This document shows, in pieces, positions 1-9,113 of a stretch of 64,000 bases of DNA (its first letter is position 1; each line of letters opens with the position of its first letter). The notes beneath the pieces are model-generated. The model had not been told where the DNA came from and did not search any database. It saw only the letters and a list, made by a program, of their open reading frames with translations. The stretch is from Burkholderia pyrrocinia. Its GTDB lineage: Bacteria; Pseudomonadota; Gammaproteobacteria; Burkholderiales; Burkholderiaceae. Position numbers and translations under genes: made by a program. The stretch is taken from contig NZ_CP011503.1 in assembly GCF_001028665.1 (NCBI RefSeq), positions 2,852,001 through 2,916,000 of the forward strand. The letters run 5' to 3'.

Positions 1-698
1 ACGCCCATCGCGCCGATCACGCGGCCGCGCGACAGCGTCGGGTGGCCGGCCGCCGCGGCCTTCTTCTTGATCGACGGATGCTTCTTGTACCAGTGGCCGA
101 TCTGCGTGAGCACGACCATCGCGACGAGCGCGGCCGCGGAGAACCACGCGATGCTGTGCTGGCCGTGCGGAATGATCACGAGCGCGGCGAGCAGCGGCCC
201 GAGCGCGGAACCCGCGTTGCCGCCGACCTGGAACACCGACTGCGCGAGCCCGTGCTGGCCGCCCGACGCCATCCGCGCGACGCGCGACGATTCAGGATGG
301 AACACCGACGAGCCGCAGCCGACCAGCGCCGCGGCCACCAGCAGCACGGGGAAGCTCGGGGCAACCGACATCAGCAGCAGCCCCGCGAGCGTGAAGCCCA
401 TGCCGACCGGCAGCGAATAGGGCTTCGGACGCTTGTCGGTATAGAGGCCGACGAGCGGCTGCAGCAGCGACGCGGTGATCTGGTAGGTGAGCGTGATCAG
501 GCCGATCTGCGCGAACGACAGCGCGAACTGGCTCTTGAGCATCGGATAGATCGCGAGGATCAACGACTGGATCATGTCGTTGAGCATGTGCGAGAAGCTG
601 ATCGCGCCGAGCACCGGATAGACGGTGCGGGACGCGGGTGGCGCGGACGGCTGGACGGCGGCTGCGCCGGCGGCTCCTGTGTCGAGGCTGGTTTCCAT
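1..698 (-). CDS. fsr: MFS transporter, fosmidomycin-resistance (Fsr) type, 3'-truncated by window edge
   Basis: Inner-membrane major facilitator efflux protein. About 232 N-terminal residues are visible; the C-terminal half lies outside the window. The ATG at 698-696 begins METSLDTGAAG. It is followed by SFSHMLNDMIQS and ILAIYPMLKSQ, the LYTDKRPKPYSLP loop after TM2 (MFS motif A region) and GSSVFHPESSRVAR, all typical of the Fsr/YfnC subgroup of drug:H+ antiporters. Six hydrophobic segments can be traced before the edge. It is divergent from the chemoreceptor gene to its right. Fosmidomycin export is the known role of E. coli Fsr; the real substrate here is not determined by the sequence. Confidence 0.88.
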   Translation of the reverse strand, partial: METSLDTGAAGAAAVQPSAPPASRTVYPVLGAISFSHMLNDMIQSLILAIYPMLKSQFALSFAQIGLITLTYQITASLLQPLVGLYTDKRPKPYSLPVGMGFTLAGLLLMSVAPSFPVLLVAAALVGCGSSVFHPESSRVARMASGGQHGLAQSVFQVGGNAGSALGPLLAALVIIPHGQHSIAWFSAAALVAMVVLTQIGHWYKKHPSIKKKAAAAGHPTLSRGRVIGAMG

Positions 699-1101
699 GT
701 GAGCTGAACGAGTTGAGGTGGCGGGCGCGCTCTGATGGGGATCGGCGCGTGTTGAATCGTTGATGCGTCAAAGAAGTGTAATGTGGCGCATCGGGAATGT
801 CAGGCCAAGTTTTATCGCGAATCGGACATTCGTCCGACCGATCGGCCGTTGCCCGTTTTTTTGACCGGGTATAACGCTGGCGGCGCGTCTGCCTGACTGC
901 GAGGCCGCGCCGGGGCCCGGTGCGTGTTTTACCGGACTCAAGAAACGGCGGTGGCGGCCGTAGAACGACCCAATGACCACAGGTGCGCCGCGCCCGGCAC
1001 CGGCTACCCGCCGTGCAGGCGCAGGACGCACGGCATGGCCTGCCATCGCGGACCGCCGGAACCGACCTTTCCGGCAGCGTGATCCATACGGGGATATATC
1101 G
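699..1101. other. Intergenic region between fsr and chemoreceptor gene
   Basis: 403 bases with no convincing gene. The chemoreceptor reading frame stays open back to 973, but the segment 973-1101 is Arg/Pro/Ala-rich, has no Shine-Dalgarno, and precedes a better start at 1102. The only regulatory signal seen is a sigma-28-like element at 938-964. No convincing promoter was found for the leftward fsr gene. Confidence 0.6.
938..964 (+). promoter_or_regulatory. Candidate sigma-28 (FliA) promoter for chemoreceptor
   Basis: TCAAGAAA at 938-945 and GCCGTAGA at 957-964 are separated by exactly 11 bases. The enteric FliA consensus is TAAAGTTT-N11-GCCGATAA. The spacing and the GCCG core match; the -35 half matches mainly in the (T)xAAG core. 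It lies about 140 bases upstream of the chemoreceptor start, and chemoreceptors are common FliA targets. This is a motif match only. Confidence 0.4.
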
Positions 1102-2775
1102 ATGAAAGCAGCATCATTGCATCCGCAGCCGGGTGCGGCCGCCGCCGCACCCGACGTTGCCGCCGGTCGCGCCGCACGGCGCCCGCGCACGGCGCGCCGC
1201 GAGCGCCGGCCGTGGACCGTCAAGGCGACCTTGCGCGCCGCGTTCGCGATCCTGCTGGCCGGGACGCTCGCGATCGGCGTGTTTTCGCTGTGGCAGATCA
1301 GCCGGCTGAACGCGTCGATCTCATCGGTCTACGAGCAGGGCCACGTCGCGAGCCGCGCGGCGCAGGAAGTCCGGGCCGAGGTGCTGCGGGCGAGCCGTGC
1401 ACAGAAGATGCTGCTGACCGCGACCACCGCGAAGGAGCGCGACGAGCTGGGCGCCGAAGTCGGCGCGGGGCTCGCGTCGATCGGCCAGGCGCTCGGCACG
1501 CTGCAGCGTTACGCGGATCCGGCCGACGCCGACGATTCGGCGCGGCTGCGTGCGTTCTCGACGGCCGTCGGCACGTGGAGCGCGCATCTGCGCGATTTCG
1601 TCGCGCTCGTGCGCGCGCAGCCGCTCGACCTGTCGCAGATGAACTGGCAGGTCGGCACGCAGGACGTGTCGCTGCTGGTCGAAACCGGCAAGCTCGAAAA
1701 GCTCGTCGCCGTACTCGTGAAGACGCGCGGCGAGAAGTCGAAGGCGACGCTCGATGCATCCGCAACCATCTTCTCGTCGTCGTTTGCGATGATCGCGGTC
1801 ATGACGGCCGCGCTGATCGTGCTCGCGATCGCGATCGCCGAACGCGTCGTACGGCGCCTCGCGTCGCAGCTCGGCGGCGAGCCCGCGCACGCGAAGGCGA
1901 TTGCCGCCGACATCGCGCGCGGCGACCTGACGCGGCCGATCGCGCTCGGCCGGCACGACCGCGACAGCATGGTGCGCGCGCTGGCCGAAATGCAGACGGG
2001 GCTCGCGGCGACCGTCGGCGAGATCGCCGTCAGCGCCGAGGCCATCGCGGCCGCGTCCGGCGAGATCTCGACCGGCAATCTCGACCTGTCGCGTCGCACC
2101 GAGCAGCAGGCCGTCGCGCTCGAACGCACGGCGGCCAGCATGGAGCAGCTCACGTCGACCGTGCGGCAGAACGCCGAGAACGCGCGGCAGGCGAGCACGC
2201 TCGCGGCCAATGCGTCGGCCGTTGCGGAAACGGGCGGTGAAGTCGTCGGGCGCGTGGTCGCGACGATGAGCGAGATCGACGACAGCGCGAAGAACATTCG
2301 CGAGATCATCGGTACGATCGAAGGGATCGCGTTCCAGACCAACATTCTCGCGTTGAATGCGGCAGTCGAGGCCGCGCGCGCCGGCGAACAGGGGCGTGGC
2401 TTCTCGGTGGTCGCGGGCGAGGTGCGCCTGCTCGCGCAGCGCGCGGCGACCGCGGCGAAGGAGATCCGCGCGCTGATCGGCGCATCGGTCGAGCGCGTTG
2501 CGAACGGCGCGGCGCTCGCGCACGACGCGGGCCGCACGATGGGCGACGTCGTGCGCGCGGTCAAGCGCGTGACCGACATCATCGGCGAGATTTCGGCGGC
2601 ATCGGACGAGCAGAGCGCCGGGATCGAAGAGATCGGCCGCGCGGTCACGCAGATGGACGCCGGCACGCAGCAGAATGCGGCGCTCGTCGAACAGGCTGCC
2701 GCTGCCGCGAACGCGCTCGATGAACAGGCGCAGGCGTTGAAGTCGCTGGTCGGGCGCTTTCGCATCGCGGCCTGA
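1102..2775 (+). CDS. Methyl-accepting chemotaxis protein
   Basis: 557-residue inner-membrane chemoreceptor that would signal to CheA/CheW. TM1 is at about residues 41-62 ([20 protein letters not shown]). A roughly 160-residue periplasmic helical sensor domain of the four-helix-bundle type follows, then TM2 at about 224-247 and a HAMP domain at about 248-300. The cytoplasmic methyl-accepting domain has the conserved hairpin tip around residues 408-445 ([20 protein letters not shown]). No C-terminal NWETF-type CheR/CheB tether is present. The start at 1102 was chosen over an in-frame one at 973 because GGGGA lies just upstream and the longer N-terminus looks non-coding. The ligand cannot be inferred. 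The gene ends 21 bases from the convergent HlyD gene. Confidence 0.93.
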   Translation: MKAASLHPQPGAAAAAPDVAAGRAARRPRTARRERRPWTVKATLRAAFAILLAGTLAIGVFSLWQISRLNASISSVYEQGHVASRAAQEVRAEVLRASRAQKMLLTATTAKERDELGAEVGAGLASIGQALGTLQRYADPADADDSARLRAFSTAVGTWSAHLRDFVALVRAQPLDLSQMNWQVGTQDVSLLVETGKLEKLVAVLVKTRGEKSKATLDASATIFSSSFAMIAVMTAALIVLAIAIAERVVRRLASQLGGEPAHAKAIAADIARGDLTRPIALGRHDRDSMVRALAEMQTGLAATVGEIAVSAEAIAAASGEISTGNLDLSRRTEQQAVALERTAASMEQLTSTVRQNAENARQASTLAANASAVAETGGEVVGRVVATMSEIDDSAKNIREIIGTIEGIAFQTNILALNAAVEAARAGEQGRGFSVVAGEVRLLAQRAATAAKEIRALIGASVERVANGAALAHDAGRTMGDVVRAVKRVTDIIGEISAASDEQSAGIEEIGRAVTQMDAGTQQNAALVEQAAAAANALDEQAQALKSLVGRFRIAA

Positions 2776-2796
2776 GCGCGCCCGGCCGTCCGGTCA

Positions 2797-3672
2797 TTAA
2801 GACTTCTTCTGCTTGTCCGGATCGATGATGACCGTGCAGGTCGTGCCCGCCGACAGCACCACGTCGGCCGGCACTTCGTCGATCCGGATGCGCACCGGCA
2901 CGCGCTGCGCGAGGCGCACCCAGTTGAAGGTCGGGTTCACGTCCGCGACGAGGTCGCGGCTTTGCGGGTTGTCGCGATCGTAGATGCCGCGCGAGATGCT
3001 TTCGACGTGGCCCTTCATCACGCCGCCGCTCATCAGCCGCATTTCGGCCGGCGCGCCGACCTTCACGCGCGGCAGCTTGGTTTCCTCGAAGTAGCCGTAG
3101 ACCCAGAACGAGTGGCTGTCGACGATCGCGAGCTTCGCCTGGCCGGCCACCGCGTAATTGCCCTTGAACGTCTGCAGGTTCGTGATGTAGCCGTCGACCG
3201 GCGCGACGACGCGCGTGCGTTCGAGATTGAGCTTCGCGGCGTCGAGCGCGGCGATCGCCTGCTGGTACTGCGCATCGGCACTCGACGCGCTGTGCGCCGC
3301 GTTCTCGCGGTTTTCCTTCGACACGACGAGCGCATCGAGATCCGCGCGGCGGGCCGCGTCGTCGCGGCGCATCTGCAGTTCCGCGCGGCGGGCGGCGACG
3401 GCCGCCTGCGCCTGCTCGACCGCGATCTGGTAGTGCGACGGGTCGATCTGCATGATCAGGTCGCCCTTTTTCACGAGCTGGTTGTCATGCACGGGCAGCT
3501 CGACGATCGCGCCCGACACGTCCGGCGCGACGTTGACGATCTCGGCGCGCACGCGCCCGTCGCGCGTCCACGGATCGTCCATGTAGTGCACCCACAGCGA
3601 GCGCCCGATCAGGATCGCGACGAGAAGGATGACGGCGGTCGCGACGAAGCCGAAGAGTTTTCTGAGAATCAT
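2797..3672 (-). CDS. HlyD-family periplasmic adaptor subunit (AaeA-like)
   Basis: 291-residue membrane-fusion adaptor linking an inner-membrane pump to an outer-membrane channel. One N-terminal TM anchor (residues about 8-25) is followed by the signature WTRDGRVRAEIVNVAPDVSG, which opens the lipoyl/biotinyl-like domain. A helical hairpin spans about residues 80-150, and the second lipoyl half reads APVDGYITNLQTFKGNYA. The barrel domain contains FNWVRLAQRVPVRI, a string typical of EmrA/AaeA adaptors. It is the last gene of a four-gene leftward operon, starting 12 bases after the DUF1656 stop. By analogy with E. coli AaeAB the load may be aromatic acids; this is inference. Confidence 0.92.
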   Translation of the reverse strand: MILRKLFGFVATAVILLVAILIGRSLWVHYMDDPWTRDGRVRAEIVNVAPDVSGAIVELPVHDNQLVKKGDLIMQIDPSHYQIAVEQAQAAVAARRAELQMRRDDAARRADLDALVVSKENRENAAHSASSADAQYQQAIAALDAAKLNLERTRVVAPVDGYITNLQTFKGNYAVAGQAKLAIVDSHSFWVYGYFEETKLPRVKVGAPAEMRLMSGGVMKGHVESISRGIYDRDNPQSRDLVADVNPTFNWVRLAQRVPVRIRIDEVPADVVLSAGTTCTVIIDPDKQKKS

Positions 3673-3684
3673 GATGGTTCGGAA

Positions 3685-3888
3685 TCAACGGTAAACGGCA
3701 AGACTCAGTCCGCCGCAAATGCAGACGAGAAGGCAGGCCCGGAACAGCGACGGGTGCCAGACGAGACGGTAGAGGCCCGTGTAGGCGAGCAGGCGGTCGA
3801 CGGCCCAGGTCGCGAGCGCGCCGAGGACGAACATCAGCACCACCGTGGGCATGTAGGCATCGAGAATGGCGATTTCACGCGGCATCAT
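3685..3888 (-). CDS. DUF1656 small membrane protein
   Basis: 67-residue protein beginning MMPREIAILDAYMPTVVL, with two predicted membrane helices (about residues 14-33 and 48-66). DUF1656 proteins sit between FUSC pumps and HlyD adaptors in many proteobacteria (AaeX is the E. coli equivalent); their precise role is unknown. Its ATG at 3888-3886 overlaps the FUSC stop TGA at 3887-3885 (ATGA), so translation is probably coupled. A second ATG directly follows at 3885-3883. Confidence 0.88.
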   Translation of the reverse strand: MMPREIAILDAYMPTVVLMFVLGALATWAVDRLLAYTGLYRLVWHPSLFRACLLVCICGGLSLAVYR

Positions 3889-6089
3889 GACGAGGCTCCT
3901 GGTTGGGGACGCACGGGGCGGTTGCGGTTGAGCGGCTCGAGCGGCGATTCCGGATCGAGCAGCGCGGTGCGCACGAAATGCAGATGGCTCAGGATGCGCT
4001 GCAGCCGGTGGCGCTCGTCGCGCGTCGGTGCGAATACGTCGAGCGCTTGCCGGGTCGCGTCGATCGCCGCATCGGTCGCGGCGAGCGTCGCATCGAAACG
4101 TTCGGCGGTCGGTTTCGTGAACAGCGCGGAAAGGGCCGTGCGCATCGTCTCGATCGCATGACGCCACGGCATCGACGGCGCATAGCGCGGGTCGGGCGGC
4201 AGCGTCGCCAGCTCGTGGCGCAGGTCGATCGTCGCGTTGCCGGTTTCGAGCACCGCGAACATCCAGCGCAGCGCGTCGCGCTGTACGTCGGGCTGGTCGG
4301 CCGACAGCGTATGGGCCTGGTACATCAGGTCGCGCGCGCCGCTCTCGAAGCGCGTGCGCAAGCCGGCGAGCCGCGCGTGGCCGGCCGCGACGGCCTGGTG
4401 GCGCAGGTCGGCGAACAGCCGCTTCTTGAGCCACGGCGCGGTCGGCGGGAACAGCACCGCGAACGCGATCGCCGACACCAGCATCGACAGCACGAGCGCG
4501 AGCGCGTCGTTCATGAAGCTGGTCGGGTCGTAGTGCGTGATGTTGTCCGGGCCGGCGAGGAAGCTGAAGAAAATCAGGTAACCCATCCCGTAGCCCGCGA
4601 GCTTCGGCTTCAGCGTCATGAAGATGCCGATCGCGAGCAGCGGCGCGAGTGCGACGCACAGCAGCGGAAAGCCGTCGATGTGCGGATAGATGCCGAACGT
4701 CAGCAGGAAACCCGTGCAGACGGCGAGTGCCGTCCCCATGCCCATCTGCGCGGACATCGCGGTCGGGCGCGGCGTCGACGACGCGAGCGCACAGGTGGCC
4801 GCCGCAGTCAGCGTGAGCGTCACGCCGCTCGGCCACGCGGTCTCGATCCAGAACCAGCCGAGCACGAGGATCACGGTCGCGGTGCGAATCGCCGCGATCA
4901 TCATCGCCGTCAGGTTGGTGCGCGGCTCGTAGCGTTCGATCCAGCGTTCGCGTTCGTGCGTTGCGGTCGACAGCGACGCGTAGGTCGCCGCGTACTCGTG
5001 CAGGTCGGTGATGAAGCGGTACAGCAGTTCGGCGGCCGTATCGAAGTCGAGCAGCGGAAAGTCCGGCTGCGTTTCGAGCGCCGCGCGCGTCGCGCGGATG
5101 CGGCGCGGCAGAGCATCGCGCCACGCGAGCAGTTGCTCGGCCGCGTGCCCCGCGTCGGTCGACGTCCGCACGGGTTCGCCGGCGTGCGTCATCAGCAGCG
5201 GCGCGATCTCGCGGAAGTACGGCTCGATCGCGTCGATCGCGGCCTGCGCGCCGGCCGCATGCAGCCGGTTCATCAACTGGTGCAGCGCATGGAAACGGCT
5301 CGACGCGCTCATGAACTCGCTGTTCAGCCGCGCGAGGCGGCCGCTGCGCATCCGCGTATCCGGATCCTCGAACACGGCCATGCTGCGCGCGGCCTCGAAA
5401 CCGACCACGTCGGCGACGAAGCGCGTATGGATGGTTTCGATATGCGCGCGGTCGAGCTTGCCCGACAGCGCCGAAGCAACGTAGTCGACGAAGCTGCCGA
5501 AGCGCTTGCGCACCGTCGTGCGCATCTGCTCGCCCGTGTATTGCGGAAACACGAGCGCGCTGACCACGCCGGCCGACACGATCCCGACCATGATTTCGGC
5601 CACGCGCGTCATCGCGCTCATGAATGCGCTGTCCGGATGCAGTGCGGCGGGCAGCCCGATCAGCGCGGTCGTATAGCCGGCCAGCAGGAAGCCGTAGCTG
5701 CGGAAGTTGCGATTGCGCGCGGCGCCGGCCGTGCACAGCGCGACCCACAGCGCGACCGCCAGCAGGAACAGCTGCGGCTGCTGCGGGAACAGTCCGACGA
5801 ACGTGAGCGTCGCGATGAGCCCGAAGATCGTGCCGGCGACGCGGTAGAAGCTCTTCGCAAGCACCGCGCCGCTTTGCGGCTGCATCACGATGAACACCGT
5901 GGTCATCGCCGTTTTCGGCGCGGGCAGGTCGAGCCGCATCGACACGCCGGTCGCGATGAACGCGGCGAGCAGTGCCTTGAACAGGTAGAGCCACGCGGCG
6001 CCGTCGCTGCGGGCCCAGTCGCCGAACGCGGCGGACCAGGCCGCGAGCGGACCGCCGGCGTGCGTGGAAGCGGGGGAGGAGGCTGACAT
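3885..6089 (-). CDS. FUSC-family efflux pump (AaeB/YccS-like)
   Basis: 734-residue inner-membrane transporter with the two-bundle FUSC layout: an N-terminal membrane bundle (about residues 35-190), a large cytoplasmic region, a second bundle (about 395-545) and a cytoplasmic tail. The N-terminus contains PKTAMTTVFIVMQPQSG, typical of fusaric-acid-resistance/AaeB proteins. It starts 15 bases after the outer-membrane lipoprotein stop. With the adjoining lipoprotein, DUF1656 and HlyD genes it forms a complete tripartite system. In E. coli AaeB exports p-hydroxybenzoate and in Burkholderia relatives FUSC systems export fusaric acid. The substrate here is unknown. Confidence 0.92.
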   Translation of the reverse strand: MSASSPASTHAGGPLAAWSAAFGDWARSDGAAWLYLFKALLAAFIATGVSMRLDLPAPKTAMTTVFIVMQPQSGAVLAKSFYRVAGTIFGLIATLTFVGLFPQQPQLFLLAVALWVALCTAGAARNRNFRSYGFLLAGYTTALIGLPAALHPDSAFMSAMTRVAEIMVGIVSAGVVSALVFPQYTGEQMRTTVRKRFGSFVDYVASALSGKLDRAHIETIHTRFVADVVGFEAARSMAVFEDPDTRMRSGRLARLNSEFMSASSRFHALHQLMNRLHAAGAQAAIDAIEPYFREIAPLLMTHAGEPVRTSTDAGHAAEQLLAWRDALPRRIRATRAALETQPDFPLLDFDTAAELLYRFITDLHEYAATYASLSTATHERERWIERYEPRTNLTAMMIAAIRTATVILVLGWFWIETAWPSGVTLTLTAAATCALASSTPRPTAMSAQMGMGTALAVCTGFLLTFGIYPHIDGFPLLCVALAPLLAIGIFMTLKPKLAGYGMGYLIFFSFLAGPDNITHYDPTSFMNDALALVLSMLVSAIAFAVLFPPTAPWLKKRLFADLRHQAVAAGHARLAGLRTRFESGARDLMYQAHTLSADQPDVQRDALRWMFAVLETGNATIDLRHELATLPPDPRYAPSMPWRHAIETMRTALSALFTKPTAERFDATLAATDAAIDATRQALDVFAPTRDERHRLQRILSHLHFVRTALLDPESPLEPLNRNRPVRPQPGASS

Positions 6090-6104
6090 GGCGGGCGCTC
6101 CGCG

Positions 6105-7673
6105 TTACCGTGCGGCCGGCACGCCGGACGCGCCGGCGGCGGCCACCTGCGCGGGCCGGGCGACCGCAGCCACGGGCTTCGCGCCCGACGCGGCGGCGCC
6201 CGCGGCGGGTACGTCGTCGGCAGGAACGTCCTTGCCCGTCTCGACGCCGCCGCCGAGCGCGGCCATCAACTGCGCGTGCGCGGCAAGGCGTTCCGCGTCG
6301 ATGCGGGCTGCCGTCTCCTGCGCGCGCAGCAACTGCTGTTGCGCGATCAGCACGTTCACGTAATCGGTCAGCCCGCGGCGGAAGCCTTCGCGCGACAGCT
6401 GGTAGCTGCGGTCGTTGGCGGCCACCGAACGCGCGGCGTCCTTCTTCTGCGTATCGAGCGAGCGGATCCGCACGACCTGGTCGGCGATGTCCTTGAGCGC
6501 GCCGACGATCGTCTGGTTGTAGCGCTCGACCGCCTGGTCGTAGCCGGCATTCGCGGCGCCGAGCTGCGCGCGCAGCCGGCCGCCTTCGAAGATCGGCAGC
6601 GACAGCGCGGGGCCGGCCGTCCAGCCGCCGTTCATCGCGCGCAGGAAGTCGGTAAACGGCGCAGTCACGCCGAAGCCGCCGACCGTCGCGAGCAGGTCGA
6701 TGTTCGGGTAGAACGAGGCCTTTGCGACATCGATGCCGCGCGCCTGCGCGTCGACCGTCCAGCGCGCCGCGACCACATCGGGGCGGCGGCCGAGCAGGTC
6801 GGCCGGCAGCGCCGACGGCAGGCCGGCCGGCGCATCGAGCGAAAGCTGCGGCCGCTTGATCGCGTCGCCGGCGCCCGGGCCCTTGCCGGCCAGCGCGGCG
6901 AGCTGGTGACGCGCGAGCTGGATCGCTTCTTCATAGCTGTCGATCTGGCGCTCGTAGTCGGGCAGCGTCGATTCCGCCTGGCTCACTTCGAGCTGCGTGC
7001 CGAGGCCGGCCTGCAGCCGCTTGCGCGCGAGATCGGCGAGCGAGTGCTGGCGTTCGAACGTTGCGTGCGCGAGGTCGAGCAGCGCATAGTTCATCGACAT
7101 GCCGACATACGCGCGCACGACGTTGACTTCGAGCTCGAGCTTCGCCGCGCGCGCGTCGGCGGCGGTCGCATGCGCGGTGTCGAGCGCGCGCTCGGTTGCG
7201 TTCTTGTCCTTGCCCCACAGGTCGAGGTGATACGACAGGCCGAGCGTGCCGGTGTTGTTCCAGGTATCGGCGTTCGCGAGCGGGCCCGGGCCGTAGAACA
7301 CGTTGTCGGGCCAGTGCTCGCGCATCAGCGACAGGTTGCCGTTGATCTGCGGCAGTTCGGCCGAGCGCGCGACGCGCGCCATCGCCTGCGCTTCGCGTAC
7401 GCGTGCCTCGGCGGCTGCGAGCGTCGGGTTGCCGGCCTGGGCGGCGGCGATCCACGAATCGAGTTGCGGATCGCGGTAGGCGCGCCACCAGTCGGCCGCG
7501 GGCCAGCCCGCGTCGCGGTCTGCCGCGCGGATCGCGGCACCGGCGTCGAGCGCGTTCGCCTCGATGCGGGCCGACTGCGGCTTGTTGTCGCCCATGCTCG
7601 CGCATCCGGCCATTATTAATGAGACTGCAAGAACCGCCAGTGCGAGCGTCCCTTTTGTCGCCGGAGACTGCAC
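6105..7673 (-). CDS. NodT-family outer-membrane efflux lipoprotein
   Basis: 522-residue TolC-like channel. A lipoprotein signal peptide ends LAVSLIMAGC, with acylated Cys24. Two OEP repeats follow, with the NodT-family strings LSYHLDLWGKDKNATERALD, LGRRPDVVAARW and ALSLPIFEGGRLRAQL. I chose the GTG at 7673-7671 as start: AGGGAG sits 7 bases upstream and the signal peptide then begins MQSPATKG. An in-frame ATG at 7754 would place 27 extra polar residues before the signal. It is the first gene of the four-gene efflux operon; the tail (about 40 residues) is Ala/Pro-rich. Confidence 0.93.
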   Translation of the reverse strand: MQSPATKGTLALAVLAVSLIMAGCASMGDNKPQSARIEANALDAGAAIRAADRDAGWPAADWWRAYRDPQLDSWIAAAQAGNPTLAAAEARVREAQAMARVARSAELPQINGNLSLMREHWPDNVFYGPGPLANADTWNNTGTLGLSYHLDLWGKDKNATERALDTAHATAADARAAKLELEVNVVRAYVGMSMNYALLDLAHATFERQHSLADLARKRLQAGLGTQLEVSQAESTLPDYERQIDSYEEAIQLARHQLAALAGKGPGAGDAIKRPQLSLDAPAGLPSALPADLLGRRPDVVAARWTVDAQARGIDVAKASFYPNIDLLATVGGFGVTAPFTDFLRAMNGGWTAGPALSLPIFEGGRLRAQLGAANAGYDQAVERYNQTIVGALKDIADQVVRIRSLDTQKKDAARSVAANDRSYQLSREGFRRGLTDYVNVLIAQQQLLRAQETAARIDAERLAAHAQLMAALGGGVETGKDVPADDVPAAGAAASGAKPVAAVARPAQVAAAGASGVPAAR

Positions 7674-7710
7674 GATTTTCTCCCTTTCGGATATAGATGA
7701 GTCGGATGCG

Positions 7711-7738
7711 ATTATATTTTTCAGTGATTCCTGAATAA
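7711..7738 (-). promoter_or_regulatory. Candidate promoter and operator of the NodT-FUSC operon
   Basis: On the minus strand a perfect TATAAT (complement of 7711-7716) lies about 38 bases ahead of the GTG start. Directly upstream is a palindrome: TTCAG (7720-7724), six bases, CTGAA (7731-7735), extendable to 7717-7738 with one mismatch. It overlaps the expected -35 region, where no good TTGACA exists, a layout seen in activator-dependent promoters. It sits between this operon and the divergent LysR gene, the obvious candidate to bind it. Confidence 0.5.
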
Positions 7739-7830
7739 ATGGACAACGGTGCAAGTCATTTTTACGAATCCTGAGACAATACTTGTTCGCCTCTGTGCAA
7801 CAATCCGTTCGGATTCAAACGGGTAATGGG

Positions 7831-8772
7831 ATGGATACGTTACAAAACATGCGGGTATTCGTCCGCGTGGTCGACGCGGGAAGCTTTACCGCGGCCGCCC
7901 AGCAGATGAATTCGACCACCGCCTATGCGTCGCGCGCGGTCTCGGATCTCGAGGCGCACCTGCGCACGCGCCTGCTGAACCGCACCACGCGGCGGATCGC
8001 GCTGACCGAAGCCGGCGAGCGCTACCTGCAGCGCTGCGAGCAGATCCTCGCGTATGTCGAGCAGGCCGAAGCCGAGGCCGGCGACGCGCACGCGCGCCCG
8101 TCGGGCAAGCTGAAGGTCCATTGCTTCACGAGCCTCGGCCAGCACTACCTGGTGCCGGCCATCGCGCGCTATCGCGAGCGCTATCCGGACGTGCACGTCG
8201 AGCTGACGCTCGCGCAGCGGATGCCCGACCTGCTCGACGAGGGGTACGACGTCGCGATCGTCGTCGGCCGGGACCTGCCCGATTCGGGGCTCGTGTCGCA
8301 GCGGCTCGGCGAGAGCTACAGCGTCGTGTGCGCATCGCCCGGCTACGTCGAGGTGCATGGCGTGCCGCAGCGGCCGGCGGATCTCGCGCAGCACGTGTGC
8401 CTCGGGATGGTCGCGCCGGGCTTCCACTACGACGAATGGGCGCTGTCGGGGCCGAATGGCGACGAGGTCGTCCCGATCACGGCGCCGCCGTTTCGCGTGA
8501 ACGTCGCCGAGGCGCTCGCGGTGGCCGTGCGGGAGGGGATGGGGGTCGGCGGGCTGCCGCTCTATTCGGCGATCGGCTGGCTGCGCAGCGGGCACATCGT
8601 GCGCGTGATGCCCGAGTACCGGTCGCACGTGATGAACATCTACGCGCTGTATCCGTCGCGCCAGTACCTCGACGCGAAAATCCGTACCTGGGTCGATTTC
8701 CTGCGCGACGAGCTACCGTCCACGCTTGCGGCCGACGAGGCCGCGCTCGAGCAGTACACGCGTGCGACATGA
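7831..8772 (+). CDS. LysR-family transcriptional regulator
   Basis: 313-residue DNA-binding regulator. The winged helix-turn-helix occupies residues about 1-62 (MRVFVRVVDAGSFTAAAQQM, then RAVSDLEAHLRTRLLNRTTR). The effector-binding domain begins around 88 and contains the usual KLKVHCFTSLGQHYLVPAI strand. Start at 7831 (MDTLQNM) is preferred to 7783, which adds 16 residues not seen at LysR N-termini. It is divergent from the NodT-FUSC-HlyD operon with about 157 bases between starts, the arrangement of a LysR protein and its target (compare AaeR). Effector unknown. Confidence 0.92.
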   Translation: MDTLQNMRVFVRVVDAGSFTAAAQQMNSTTAYASRAVSDLEAHLRTRLLNRTTRRIALTEAGERYLQRCEQILAYVEQAEAEAGDAHARPSGKLKVHCFTSLGQHYLVPAIARYRERYPDVHVELTLAQRMPDLLDEGYDVAIVVGRDLPDSGLVSQRLGESYSVVCASPGYVEVHGVPQRPADLAQHVCLGMVAPGFHYDEWALSGPNGDEVVPITAPPFRVNVAEALAVAVREGMGVGGLPLYSAIGWLRSGHIVRVMPEYRSHVMNIYALYPSRQYLDAKIRTWVDFLRDELPSTLAADEAALEQYTRAT

Positions 8773-8889
8773 CCGCGCGGCTGACCGCAATCTGACGAGA
8801 TTTGTCCTTCACGCAACATTTTTTTACGAACGCGTGTCGGACAGTTTGATACTGTTAAAGTTATCGAGATACATCACCCCGGAGTAGCA

Positions 8890-9054
8890 ATGAATACGCA
8901 CCTGATGATCGGCATTGGCGTCCTGCTTGGCGCGGCCGCGGCCGCCGCGGCGACCCGCGACCTGCTGCGTGCGATGAAGGCGAAGGCGCGGATGAAGCCG
9001 GTGCCGGTGCGCGTGCGCGCGGCGCAGCACGGATCGCGCCGCAACGACCGCTGA
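8890..9054 (+). CDS. Small hypothetical protein with one membrane segment
   Basis: 54 residues beginning MNTHLMIGIGVLLGAAAAAA. An N-terminal hydrophobic stretch (about residues 5-21) is followed by a strongly basic tail (AKARMKPVPVRVRAAQHGSRR). GGAG at 8881-8884 lies five bases before the ATG, and the preceding A/T-rich segment 8846-8875 could hold a weak promoter. No family recognised. Length and composition leave room for chance, so this is a moderate call. Confidence 0.55.
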   Translation: MNTHLMIGIGVLLGAAAAAAATRDLLRAMKAKARMKPVPVRVRAAQHGSRRNDR

Positions 9055-9113
9055 TCGGGCCATATCGGCCCGGGTCGGAGAAGGCCGCGCAAAGCGGCCG
9101 GGCGGGCCGGCGT

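Noticed and set aside
973..1101. N-terminal extension of the chemoreceptor
   Set aside because: Arg/Pro-rich, without Shine-Dalgarno; the 1102 start has one and leads into the expected TM1.
3903..6086. 727-codon plus-strand frame opposite the FUSC pump
   Set aside because: Antisense shadow without start signals; the minus-strand frame encodes a full-length FUSC protein.
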